Shown here in pieces: positions 1-8,580 of a stretch of 64,000 nt of DNA; the stretch's first letter is position 1, and every line of letters begins with the position of its first letter. The notes beneath the pieces were generated by a model, which was not told the DNA's origin, searched no databases, and worked only from the letters and a program-made list of their open reading frames with translations. Source of the stretch: Capsulimonas corticalis (GTDB lineage Bacteria > Armatimonadota > Armatimonadia > Armatimonadales > Capsulimonadaceae); the NCBI RefSeq assembly GCF_003574315.2, contig NZ_AP025739.1:3286001-3350000 (forward strand), written 5' to 3'. The position numbers were made by a program, and so were the translations under genes.

Positions 1-713
1 GTCGGCGTGGAAGAATCTTCGAGGCGCTGGATCAGATTACCGTCGATGGGATTGGCGCTGTCGTCCGGCCAATCGATCTTGCGGCCGCCGACGAAGACGA
101 ACGAGGCGCAGGGCGCGGCCACGTCGCCGTCGACCGTCAGGAGCCCCTGCGTTTGAAGGATTTGCAGCGCCTGACCGAGGCTCGGCTTGCTCGTGGAGCC
201 GCTGCGCAGGATGGAGGCGATCGCCGCCAAAATGGGGCCGTTATCGGCGCTGTTGGCGCCGGCGTCGGGCGTCTCCGCCGGCGCGGGGTAGGAGTCCGCG
301 GGGAGGGTGCCAAGCAGGGTGGTGATCTGCGAACTCGTCAGCGCGTCCATCTTGTCCTCGATCACGACGGTCGCCGCGACATTGGCGCCCGAAAGCTGAA
401 GGGCGGCGGCGGCGGACGCGGTGGCCTGCGGGTAGTCGCCGCACTGGACGACCACGACGCGACGGCCCGTGAGCTTGCCGTGGGTCAGCTTGGGGCGCAA
501 TGAGTTCAGGGCGCGCTCCACCTGCACGAGCTGGCTTTTGGCATCCCGGCCCTCCTGAACGGCGCCGTCCACCTGGACTTGCAGCGCCGCCAGGCTCTTG
601 GCCTGCTGGATGACCTGCACCGGCAGGGTAACGTGCTCGCCGATCAAAATGCCGAAGCCCAGCATGAGAAAGACGGCGCAAAGGTAGACAATATGGTAGC
701 GGACATCAAGCAT
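1..713 (-). CDS. MctB/SteB-like copper transporter family protein (3' end outside window)
   Basis: The reverse strand reads open from an ATG at 713 to the window edge (237 codons, no stop). The protein starts with MLDVRYHIVYLCAVFLMLG, giving one membrane helix at about residues 7-26, followed by a probable coiled coil (residues 35-70) and an alternating alpha/beta region. This is the layout of the MctB/DUF3186 family (Rv1698 in Mycobacterium), an envelope protein proposed to act in copper export and in SteA/SteB cell separation. The gene lies 8 nt after the SteA-like stop, so the two are probably translationally coupled. The steA-mctB gene order matches actinobacteria. The copper role is family knowledge only; no metal site can be judged in the partial protein. 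Confidence 0.75.
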   Translation of the reverse strand, partial: MLDVRYHIVYLCAVFLMLGFGILIGEHVTLPVQVIQQAKSLAALQVQVDGAVQEGRDAKSQLVQVERALNSLRPKLTHGKLTGRRVVVVQCGDYPQATASAAAALQLSGANVAATVVIEDKMDALTSSQITTLLGTLPADSYPAPAETPDAGANSADNGPILAAIASILRSGSTSKPSLGQALQILQTQGLLTVDGDVAAPCASFVFVGGRKIDWPDDSANPIDGNLIQRLEDSSTP

Positions 714-721
714 AGTGAGGG

Positions 722-1909
722 TCAGTGGCTGTGGAATCGCCATCCGAAATGGAGCTGCCACCAGATGTGGAACATCTCCGTGATGTTGCGCCAGATCGGC
801 GACTTCGCGAGCAGAACGACGAACGGAAACATAGCCGAGAGAATCACGGCGACAAAGGCGCTGAAGGGCGGCTTGGGCCGGTAAAGCTTGAAGACGCCCC
901 GGGCGTCCACCAGACGCGTTCCGATCTTGAGCCGGACGAGAAAGGTGCTCGCCATCCCCGCGCGGCCCTTGTCGAGAAAGTCTTCCAGGTTTGAATGCGT
1001 GCCGACGGCGACGATCAGGTCCGCGTTGTGCTCGTACGCCAGCAGCATCGCCGCGTCCTCGCTCGTGCCGGGAACGGGAAACGTGTCGGCTTCCAGGCCA
1101 AGCTCGCGAATACGCGCCATGCCGGGCGCTTCGCCGCCGCGCCGCGCGTAGGCGTGGACGATCAGCTGGGCGCCGCACTCCAGCGCTTCGTCCGAGACGC
1201 TGTCCATATCGCCCAAAATGATCTCGGGCGTGCAGCCGATGGCGAGCAGCGCGTCGGCGGCGCCGTCCACGGCGATGACAACAGGGCGAACCTCGGTCAG
1301 ATAGGCGCGCAGCAGCGCCAGGTCTTCTTTATAGTGCGCGCCGCGAACGACCACCAGCACATGCCGTCCGGCCATCTTGGTCCCCCGCAGCATGGGAACA
1401 TTGGTCGGATCGAGCAGCAGGTCTTTGTCGGCGTCGAGATATTGCAGGGTGTTGCGCGCGAACTTCTCCAGTTCCGCGCCGAGATTGGCCCGCGCGTCCT
1501 GTGTAGCCGTTAAGATCGCGGAATCGTCCCAGAGCTTCACCGGGCCGACCGCAGAGTCGCCTTGATAGAGAATGCTCTCGGAATCCAGCGCCAGCGCCGA
1601 GCCCTCCCGGATGCGCGCAAACGCCTCCGCGTCGGACAGCTCATACATGGGGATACCGGCGTCCGCCAGCACGCCGGGGCCACGGTTGGGATACTTGCCG
1701 CTGATGAACGGCCGCGCATTGATCACCGCCGCCACGCGCGCGTCCGCCAGCGAGCGCGCCGCCAGCGCGTCCAGGTCCGAATGGTCGATCACCGCCACAT
1801 CGCCCGGCCTTAGCCGCGCGGTCAGGTTTTTGGTGCGTTTGTCCACGCGCGCCGAGCCCAGCACGGTATGCTCCAGGCTCGTCGAAGGCTGTGGCCGGGT
1901 AGTCGCCAA
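722..1909 (-). CDS. SteA-like protein (thiamine pyrophosphokinase-like fold with C-terminal membrane helix)
   Basis: This is a 395-aa protein with a putative TTG start at 1909; a GGGAG lies about 9 nt upstream. The centre (about residues 180-310) has the thiamine pyrophosphokinase-like pattern, with the segments VVRGAHYKEDL, VIAVDGAADALL and EIILGDMDSVS, followed by a hydrophobic helix near residues 340-365. That domain order is typical of the Rv1697/SteA family, which works with SteB/MctB in septal cell separation in corynebacteria. Loss of free thiamine-kinase function is inferred from family knowledge. The next gene on the same strand is the MctB-like partner, which supports the assignment. 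The start codon is uncertain because no better in-frame ATG lies nearby. Confidence 0.8.
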   Translation of the reverse strand: MATTRPQPSTSLEHTVLGSARVDKRTKNLTARLRPGDVAVIDHSDLDALAARSLADARVAAVINARPFISGKYPNRGPGVLADAGIPMYELSDAEAFARIREGSALALDSESILYQGDSAVGPVKLWDDSAILTATQDARANLGAELEKFARNTLQYLDADKDLLLDPTNVPMLRGTKMAGRHVLVVVRGAHYKEDLALLRAYLTEVRPVVIAVDGAADALLAIGCTPEIILGDMDSVSDEALECGAQLIVHAYARRGGEAPGMARIRELGLEADTFPVPGTSEDAAMLLAYEHNADLIVAVGTHSNLEDFLDKGRAGMASTFLVRLKIGTRLVDARGVFKLYRPKPPFSAFVAVILSAMFPFVVLLAKSPIWRNITEMFHIWWQLHFGWRFHSH

Positions 1910-2035
1910 ATTTCCAAACTCCCTGATGCGGCTCTTTCACGCAGACGAATAATTTTATAGTATAGCACACGCCGCGATACAGACGCGCAAGACGCCCTCG
2001 CCTTTGGAGTGGAGATGGGAATGTCCTGAGACAAA

Positions 2036-2068
2036 GACGCCCCCGGCCCTGTGAGGGCCGGGGGCGTC
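2036..2068 (-). terminator. Strong hairpin terminator after the CHASE2 gene
   Basis: A perfect 15-bp inverted repeat (GACGCCCCCGGCCCT, loop GTG) lies 23 nt past the CHASE2 stop. On the minus strand it is followed by TTTGTCT, a modest T tract. It would separate the CHASE2 transcript from the steA-like gene. Confidence 0.75.
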
Positions 2069-2090
2069 TGGGACTGGGGGAAACCTATAT

Positions 2091-3485
2091 CTACACCGTA
2101 TGCACTTTGTCCGCCGGGGGCGGAACGTACATCGGGGAGGCTTCCAGGGCGACGGGGCGCATGGGTCCCAGGAACAGGAGCATTGAGATCAGGTAGGCGG
2201 CGAGAATGGCCGCGACGCCGGGCAGGATCGGCAGCATGACGTGGCCGAATGCGTAGAGCGCGTACGACAGGGCGAACCATGCGAGCAGCAGAACAATGGC
2301 GATCATGGTGGAGCGCACGCCGCTGACAAGCATCAGCGACAGGCCCGCCACGACGCCAAGGACAAGCAGGATCGGTACGATGCGGCCTTCGTAGCGGCTG
2401 TAGAACGAGCGGTCCATAAAGGTGGAGACGGCGTTCGCCGTCACCTCCACGCGCGGCATCTGGCCGGGGAACGGAGTCGTGCGCGCATCCGTCGCCGCAT
2501 CGCCCGCCGCCGTCGCGCCCAGGAAAACGACTTTGTTCTTAAAGACGTCGGGCTTGACCTTGCCAGAGACAACGTCGGCAAACGAATAAGTGATGTAGTG
2601 GCCGGGCGCGCCGTAATAACGGATCAGCATGCGGCCCTGATTGTCGATCGGCGCATCGACCGGAGGATCGAGCTTGGCGTTGAAGTGGACCGTGTCGCCC
2701 GAGACGACTTGAACGAAATCTTTGTCCAGATCGTAAACGCGCAGCGCGGTCACGAGGGCAAGGTTCGGCAGCGCCACCGGCGCGCCGTCCGCGAGATTCG
2801 ACGTCGGGAATTTGCCGCGAATTGGCGCGGACGCGGGCGGGTAGGTGACGGTGCTGCGATAAAACAAGCGGGCGCTGCGCAGCGTGTCATCCGGCTCCGT
2901 TTCGCGGACGAAGACGCCGACGCCGGCGGACGATCCGGTGAAATCCGAGACCGGCGGCTCAAACAGCGGGTATTGGAAGACTTGATTGCGCTTGTCGAGC
3001 GTCAGCTTGTCGGCGATCGCGTACTTCTCCAGGAAGACGAGCGATCGGATATCGTCCGGCGTATACGTCTGGTCGCGCGTCGCGTCGTAGGACATCCCTA
3101 GAACGACGTTTTTGTGGTTTGCCATCGTGCGCCACAGGTCCGAGTCGCCGGTCTGCGTGCGCTTATCCAGCGCCAGATCGAGGACCGCGACTTTCGCGCC
3201 GCCGTCCTCGATTTTGGACAGGCCCTGCGCCAGCAAAGAGCGCGGCCAGGATTTGATGGGGCCGTACTTGGCGACGGAAGCGTCATCCATCGCCACGATC
3301 GCCACATCCGCGCGGGCCGCGCGCGGCGCCAGTCGCGCGAGCGCATCCTCCGCCTTCGCTTCCGGGATCGCGCGCGGGGAGTGGACCGCGAGCACGCCGA
3401 GCGCGATCGCGAAGAGAACCGCGGCGATAAAGACAATCGCGCGGTACGAGAGCAGGCGCTCCGGGCCGATTTTTTGAATTATCAT
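2091..3485 (-). CDS. CHASE2-domain membrane protein without an output domain
   Basis: The protein is 464 aa from the ATG at 3485, chosen because AAGGA sits 10 nt upstream; an ATG at 3512 would add nine residues but has no visible ribosome site. A helix near residues 11-33 precedes a large extracytoplasmic region (about 45-335). That region carries CHASE2-like segments (DVAIVAMDDAS, WPRSLLAQGLSKI, KVAVLDLALD, and late VVFLGATAAGDAATD with TPFPGQMPRVEVTANAV). Three more helices (about 345-430) and a short tail end the protein. CHASE2 normally feeds a cytoplasmic cyclase, kinase or GGDEF domain; none is present here. The next gene upstream on the same strand is a diguanylate cyclase, but it has its own membrane sensor. 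The ligand is unknown. Confidence 0.8.
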   Translation of the reverse strand: MIIQKIGPERLLSYRAIVFIAAVLFAIALGVLAVHSPRAIPEAKAEDALARLAPRAARADVAIVAMDDASVAKYGPIKSWPRSLLAQGLSKIEDGGAKVAVLDLALDKRTQTGDSDLWRTMANHKNVVLGMSYDATRDQTYTPDDIRSLVFLEKYAIADKLTLDKRNQVFQYPLFEPPVSDFTGSSAGVGVFVRETEPDDTLRSARLFYRSTVTYPPASAPIRGKFPTSNLADGAPVALPNLALVTALRVYDLDKDFVQVVSGDTVHFNAKLDPPVDAPIDNQGRMLIRYYGAPGHYITYSFADVVSGKVKPDVFKNKVVFLGATAAGDAATDARTTPFPGQMPRVEVTANAVSTFMDRSFYSRYEGRIVPILLVLGVVAGLSLMLVSGVRSTMIAIVLLLAWFALSYALYAFGHVMLPILPGVAAILAAYLISMLLFLGPMRPVALEASPMYVPPPADKVHTV

Positions 3486-3712
3486 TGTCTTGTCATCCTT
3501 AACCTGAGACATAAGTTAATTCGTTGTTCCCGGCGCGCCTCCTTGCTTAAACGCGCCGTCCTGCGTTTGTGATAGGTAGGATAGATCTGATCGGAGGGGG
3601 TTCATTGAAGTAGGTTTTTGTTCGGCCTATTTCACCGGCATGCCACCCGATAGCACGACGCTGACGATAAGAAATACAGAAAATCTACCCTTGAGAGGAG
3701 TGGATGGGAGGG

Positions 3713-3744
3713 AGGCGGCCTGAGGCGCAAGCCTCAGGCCGCCT
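3713..3744 (-). terminator. 14-bp hairpin overlapping the diguanylate cyclase stop
   Basis: AGGCGGCCTGAGGC and its exact reverse complement flank a GCAA tetraloop. The distal arm contains the stop codon of the cyclase gene. No T tract follows on the minus strand, so it may be a weak or factor-dependent terminator or only an mRNA-stabilising hairpin. Confidence 0.5.
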
Positions 3745-4855
3745 TGGAGATGTCTTTCACGTCCGTCGATCCGGCGATCAAGCCGACTTCGATCTGGCCG
3801 TGAACGACGCGATTGCGGCCCAGCGACTTGGCTTTGTACAGAGCTTCGTCGGCCGCGGCGATCAGGTGGGCGCCGTCGGTGATGGCGGACGTCAGGCTGG
3901 CGACGCCCAGACTGATGGTCACGGGACGCTCCGGCCAGGCGTGCCCCTCGATTGCGGCGCGGAACCGCTCCGCCGCGCGGCAGGCTTCCGCCGCTTCGGC
4001 GCCCGTCAAAATCACGACAAACTCTTCGCCGCCGTAGCGCGCCACGAGATCCGTGTCGCGCGCCGCCTGCTGAAGAAGCGCGCCGACGGATTGCAGCACC
4101 GCGTCGCCGGCCAGGTGCCCGTAGGTGTCGTTATAGGTCTTGAACTTATCCACATCCAGCAGGATCAGCGAGAAGGTGAGATCCTCGGCGGCGGCGCGCT
4201 CCCATTCTTTCGCCAGACGCTCCTGAAACGTTCGCCGGTTCGCCAGCCCGGTCAAACCGTCTTGAGTCGCGAGCAGCTCCATTCGGGCGTAAGCCTGCTC
4301 CAGATCCTCCCGGCTGTGCTCCAGCGCCTGCGTCATCCGGTTGAAGGTGACCGCGAGGTCGCCGATTTCGTCCGGCGCGTTTTCGGAGACCCTCTTTCCA
4401 AAGCGGCCGTCCGCGATCTCATTCGCCGCCCGGCTCAGGAGCATCAGCGGCCGTGTGATGCGGCCGGCCGTGGCGAGCGCCATCAAATAGCCGACGACGC
4501 AGCAGCCGAGGGTGACAATGATTGTCGCCTGCCCCATCTTCTTGTCGATCTGACGGCATGTCTCATCGAGCGCCTTTCGCATATGGCGGCCCTGCGCCTC
4601 GGCGTCATCCGGCTTGGGGGAGAGAGCTGCGGCCCGATCGCTTTGCGCCTGGGGGAGTTTGGAACTCGCGACGGAGGAGTGAGCGAAGGATGCGGAGAGA
4701 TCACTCGCTCCGTGCATCCATAAAGTCCGGGCGAGATTACCAAGAATAGCGTTGCCCGCCAGCATGGTCATCAAAATAATGCCCATAAATAAGCGAGTCA
4801 GACGGCGCGCGATGCGGCTTTTGGCGACAGGCGCTTTAGATGCGGAAATTCCCAC
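3734..4855 (-). CDS. Membrane-bound HAMP-GGDEF diguanylate cyclase
   Basis: The 373-aa protein appears to start at a GTG (4855) with GGGAG upstream. It has a first helix (about residues 22-45), a periplasmic stretch of about 85 residues, a second helix (about 110-130) and a HAMP-like linker including NEIADGRFGKRV and DEIGDLAVTFNRM. A GGDEF domain follows: DGLTGLANRR starts it, DVDKFKTYNDTYGHLAGD is the metal and substrate region, and YGGEEFVVIL carries an intact GGEEF active site. It should make cyclic di-GMP from two GTP. The short sensor region has no recognisable domain. No PilZ or EAL partner is seen nearby. Confidence 0.9.
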   Translation of the reverse strand: MGISASKAPVAKSRIARRLTRLFMGIILMTMLAGNAILGNLARTLWMHGASDLSASFAHSSVASSKLPQAQSDRAAALSPKPDDAEAQGRHMRKALDETCRQIDKKMGQATIIVTLGCCVVGYLMALATAGRITRPLMLLSRAANEIADGRFGKRVSENAPDEIGDLAVTFNRMTQALEHSREDLEQAYARMELLATQDGLTGLANRRTFQERLAKEWERAAAEDLTFSLILLDVDKFKTYNDTYGHLAGDAVLQSVGALLQQAARDTDLVARYGGEEFVVILTGAEAAEACRAAERFRAAIEGHAWPERPVTISLGVASLTSAITDGAHLIAAADEALYKAKSLGRNRVVHGQIEVGLIAGSTDVKDISKAA

Positions 4856-4956
4856 GACGATAATACTCCCTGGACCGAAGCGCTTGCTTGGTCTGGTTTG
4901 AATTATCGGTCGTGGAGCACAAGATCTCTATTCCCGCGTATTTGCGGGGGCGCGCT

Positions 4957-7599
4957 TCAGGTTTCCCGGAGCTTCACCAGCGTCGCGCCCGCGCCGCCTT
5001 CATCGGCGTCAGCGGTGGCGTACTCGGAGACCAGCGGGTGGCCCTTGAGGTAGTCCTGCACGGCGCGGCGGAGCGCGCCGGTGCCTTTGCCGTGGACGAC
5101 GCGGGCGTGGGTGAGGCCGGCGGCGTAGGCGTCGTCCAGATACTTTTCGACGTTGCGCACGGCTTCGTCGGCGCGCTGGCCGAGCAGGGAGATCTGCGAG
5201 GTGATCCCCATGGTCTTCTGCATGGCGATGTTTTGCTGGTCTTCGGCGTGGATGTCGAGCAGTTTGGGGCGGTCGGGAGGCGCGACGGCGGTGTGGCGGG
5301 CGCCGACGCTGCGTTCGGGCCGGGGCGCGCGCTCGGATTTCGGGGCGCGCTCGGGCCGGGGGCCGCGTTCACGCGCGGGGCGCTCGGGTTTTCCATTGCG
5401 CTCCGGCTGGCCGCCGCGCGCGGGGCGCTGGGCGGATTCACGCGGCGGATCCGCCGGAGCCCCCTGCGCGGCGGCCGCGAGGGAAGGCGGAAGCGGGACT
5501 TGCTTTTCGATCGTGACGACGGGAAGCTCGTCCGGCTCGCCGATCAGGCGCAGGGTGGCGGCGGGGACGCTGACGCGCATCGCGCCGACCTGTACGGGAA
5601 GATGCGTGTTGGGCTCGCCCGCGCGCTCGTCCTCCAGCACTTCGCCCGTCATGCCCAGGGAGGGAATGCGGACTTTATCGCCGCGCCGCAGCAGGCGGTT
5701 CGGGACGATCTCCACAACCGTCATCATCTGTTCTTCGGTCTGCCGCTCGATGGCGCTCTGGAGATCGTCTGCGATATTTCGGATGGCCTGGCGCGCCCGC
5801 TCGGTCTGTTTTCCTTCGGCGTTGGCGTGGCGCAGCTGGCCGATGATATTGTCGACCTTGTCCTGCGCGCGTTTGATCAGCGCGCGCGCCTCCTCGGCCG
5901 CCTTCAGGCGCGCATCGCGCCGCAGGCTTTCCAGATTGGCGAGTTCTTCTTGATAGCGGCGGCGCAGCATCTGCGCCTCGATCCGCGCCCGCTCCGCCTC
6001 GCGGCCTTCGGCGACGGCCTGGCGGCGTCCCTCCTCCAGCTCACGGAACAGATCGGCGGTGCTGTCCGTCCCAGTGAGCTCCTGGCGCGCTTCGGTCAGG
6101 ACGCTTTCCGGCATTCCCAGCCGTCCGGCGATGGCGAAGGCGTTGGACGATCCCGGCACGCCCTGGAGCAGCCGATAGGTCGGGCTGAGGGTGGCTTCAT
6201 CGAACTCGACGCTCGCGTTCTGAACGCCGGGAGTCACGAAGGCGTAGCTCTTTAACTCTCCGTAGTGCGTCGTCGCGATGACTCGCGCTCCCGCCGCGCG
6301 CAGATGGTCCAGAATCGCGCGCGCCAGCGACGCGCCTTCGCCGGGATCCGTCCCCGCGCCGACTTCATCGAGCAGCACGAGCGCGTTTTTTCTCAGCGTC
6401 TTCAAGATGCGAACGATATTGGAGATGTGGCCCGAAAACGTGGAAAGGGATTGCTGGAGGCTTTGTTCGTCGCCGATGTCCGCGTAGATCTGATAGAAGA
6501 GGTTCATCTCGGCGTGCGCCGCCGGAACATGCAGACCGCACTGCGCCATCAGGGTCAGCAGGCCCATCGTCTTCAAACTGACGGTCTTGCCTCCGGTATT
6601 CGGACCGGTGATCAGCAGGAGCTGGTTCTGATCGCCGCCGAGCTCGATGTCGATCGGAACGACGATCGCCGGGTCGATCAAGGGATGCCGCGCGGAGACG
6701 AGCCGCGTATAACCGTTCGTGTTGAGATCGGGCGCCGTCGCGTTATGCTCCATGCCGAGCTTGGCGCGGGCGGAGATAAAGTCGATCTGCGCGAGGATGC
6801 CGACGCTTACCATCAGCGGCGCCGAGACGCGCCGGACGCTTTCCGTCAAACGCGCCAAAATCTTGGCGATCTCCTGCGTCTCCTTGATGTCCAGCTCCTT
6901 GAGCTCATTGCCGTAGTCCACGACGGACTGCGGCTCCATGAACAGCGTGGCGCCGGACGCCGAGGTGTCGTGGACGATGCCGCCGAAGGCGCCCCGGTGC
7001 TCGGCCTTGACGGGGACGCAGTAGCGGTCGCCGCGCTGCACGATCACCGGATCCTGGAGCATCGAGCGCATGGGGCCGTTGACGATCGCGTTCAGCCGCT
7101 CCAGCATCCGCTGGTTCGCCACTTTGCGGCGGCTGCGAATGCGGGCAAGGTCCGGCGACGCCGAATCCAGGATCAAGCCGTTGGGGCCGACGCTGGAGAC
7201 GATCTCGGATTCCAAAGATGGAAACTGGCCCAGGTTCGTGGCGAGCGCCGCCATGATAGGATAGTCCGGCGCGATCTTTTGCAGGAACGCTTTGAGAATG
7301 CGCCCGCCTGCCGCCGTCGAATAGATATCGAGCAGCCCGCGCGCATCGAGCGACGAGCCGATCTCCGCCTGCCGCAGATGGGGGCGAATATCCGTGATCC
7401 CGCCCAGAGGCAGGTTCCCCTTGATCTCGATCATCTGCCGGCATTCGGTGGTCTCATCCAGGCGAGCCTTGACCTGGAGGAGGTAATCCGAAGGCTCCAT
7501 CGCCTCCGCGAGCTCCCGCCCCAGCGAGCAGGCCGTGAGATCCATCAATTGATGGCGGATCGCGTCAAATTCCAAAACGCGTAATGCATGATTGTCCAT
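4957..7599 (-). CDS. mutS2: MutS2-family ATPase with Smr domain
   Basis: The ATG at 7599 gives 880 aa starting MDNHALRVLEFDAIR, the usual MutS2 start. A longer open frame runs upstream to 8451 but crosses a repeat and the divergent gene, so I rejected it. The protein has a MutS-like core with Walker A GPNTGGKT at 332-339, LDEVGAGTDPGEG as Walker B/signature region, a long coiled coil, a small KOW-like segment (RRGDKVRIPSLGMTGEVLE) and a C-terminal Smr nuclease domain with HGKGTGALR. MutS2 acts in recombination control and in rescue of collided ribosomes. Oddly, a linker of about 70 residues rich in Arg, Pro and Glu sits between the KOW and Smr parts, and the Smr N-motif reads LLGQRADEA. Confidence 0.95.
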   Translation of the reverse strand: MDNHALRVLEFDAIRHQLMDLTACSLGRELAEAMEPSDYLLQVKARLDETTECRQMIEIKGNLPLGGITDIRPHLRQAEIGSSLDARGLLDIYSTAAGGRILKAFLQKIAPDYPIMAALATNLGQFPSLESEIVSSVGPNGLILDSASPDLARIRSRRKVANQRMLERLNAIVNGPMRSMLQDPVIVQRGDRYCVPVKAEHRGAFGGIVHDTSASGATLFMEPQSVVDYGNELKELDIKETQEIAKILARLTESVRRVSAPLMVSVGILAQIDFISARAKLGMEHNATAPDLNTNGYTRLVSARHPLIDPAIVVPIDIELGGDQNQLLLITGPNTGGKTVSLKTMGLLTLMAQCGLHVPAAHAEMNLFYQIYADIGDEQSLQQSLSTFSGHISNIVRILKTLRKNALVLLDEVGAGTDPGEGASLARAILDHLRAAGARVIATTHYGELKSYAFVTPGVQNASVEFDEATLSPTYRLLQGVPGSSNAFAIAGRLGMPESVLTEARQELTGTDSTADLFRELEEGRRQAVAEGREAERARIEAQMLRRRYQEELANLESLRRDARLKAAEEARALIKRAQDKVDNIIGQLRHANAEGKQTERARQAIRNIADDLQSAIERQTEEQMMTVVEIVPNRLLRRGDKVRIPSLGMTGEVLEDERAGEPNTHLPVQVGAMRVSVPAATLRLIGEPDELPVVTIEKQVPLPPSLAAAAQGAPADPPRESAQRPARGGQPERNGKPERPARERGPRPERAPKSERAPRPERSVGARHTAVAPPDRPKLLDIHAEDQQNIAMQKTMGITSQISLLGQRADEAVRNVEKYLDDAYAAGLTHARVVHGKGTGALRRAVQDYLKGHPLVSEYATADADEGGAGATLVKLRET

Positions 7600-7734
7600 A
7601 ACTGCTTTCAGTGTACCCGAATGGGAAGCGCGCGAAGAATTCGCGCAACCTTTCATGAGTTTTGTCGTCTGACAAGGCATCCATGCTAAAGAAGGCCGCC
7701 CTCGCCCAAAGGTGTGGGAATTCACTTCCTCTGA

Positions 7735-7779
7735 CTCCCCCTCTCCCAAAATTGGGAGAGGGGGCCGGGGGGTGAGGGC
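7735..7779. repeat. Dispersed palindromic repeat, copy 1
   Basis: The core is CCCCCTCTCCCAA, four-base centre, TTGGGAGAGGGGG, followed by GCCGGGGGGTGAGGGC. A near-identical copy in the opposite orientation lies at 34786-34828. Here it sits in the intergenic space between the divergent mutS2 and DUF1571-like genes, so it is not a normal gene-end terminator. Confidence 0.8.
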
Positions 7780-7842
7780 CTCCCAGGAACATTCCTGCGT
7801 TTTATGACGTTTAAACTTGGGTACATCAAGGAGTTTCGACGA

Positions 7843-8580
7843 ATGCTTACAAAATGGAACGAGCGATTTGTGTCCGCTTTTTGGACTTTGATACTGACGG
7901 CGGCGGTCGCCGGGGCGGCTTCGGCCGCGCCGAACATCACTTCTTTGACGTCGACGAATATCAAAACGCTGTCGATGGATACGGAAGTCGTTCAGGAGAA
8001 TCACGACGAGCTGAAGCGGATCGAGGGCGATTTCGCGCAGGCGTATCGGATCCACAATATCGCGATCTCGTACGCGTATCCGGACAAGCTGCACTTTGAG
8101 TCCGTCATTCTGAAGGCGCATATCGCCTACACGATCAACGGCAATAAAAAGTATACGTCCGTGCCGACGTTTCATGTCCACAAAGTCGAGGATGTGACGA
8201 ATGCGCCGGGCAAGAAGCAATCGCTTCTGGACTGCGGCATGGTGCCGCCGGAGCTGCTGTCGGTCTACAACGCGACTTACTTGCGCAAAGAAGGCGGCAA
8301 CTACGTATTCCAGATCATGCCCAAGCAGCAGGACCAGAAGTTTCGGGACGTTGTTTGGATCGATCCGATCACCAAAGTCACCGCGAAGCGCGAGCACTAT
8401 GACAGCCAGGGACACTTGATCGCCTGGTATCAATATAAGAATCCGCTGCAAATTGTTCCGGGAGTATACGTTCCCACGCGCGTGGAAGTGTATAATCCTT
8501 ATAATAAACTCGCCGCCGTGACGGCATATAGGAACATCCGCGTCAACAAACCGCTGGATATGTCAATCTTCGACTTTTGA
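7843..8580 (+). CDS. Exported DUF1571/LolA-like protein
   Basis: The ATG at 7843 is preceded by AAGGAG with a 9-nt gap, so I prefer it to the upstream ATG at 7804. The 245-aa product has an N-terminal hydrophobic signal segment (about residues 10-30, ending AASA). It continues with beta-rich sequence of the outer-membrane lipoprotein-sorting/DUF1571 type: periodic YAYPDKLHFES, RKEGGNYVFQIMPK, VVWIDPITKVTAKREHY and PGVYVPTRVEVY. Such proteins have a LolA-like half-barrel and are periplasmic. The downstream glycosyltransferase overlaps its stop codon, which suggests one transcript. The substrate is unknown. Confidence 0.7.
   Translation: MLTKWNERFVSAFWTLILTAAVAGAASAAPNITSLTSTNIKTLSMDTEVVQENHDELKRIEGDFAQAYRIHNIAISYAYPDKLHFESVILKAHIAYTINGNKKYTSVPTFHVHKVEDVTNAPGKKQSLLDCGMVPPELLSVYNATYLRKEGGNYVFQIMPKQQDQKFRDVVWIDPITKVTAKREHYDSQGHLIAWYQYKNPLQIVPGVYVPTRVEVYNPYNKLAAVTAYRNIRVNKPLDMSIFDF

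Noticed and set aside
7600-8451. Long upstream extension of mutS2
   Set aside because: It crosses the palindromic repeat and lies opposite the DUF1571-like gene; MutS2 normally begins near MDNHALRVLEFD.
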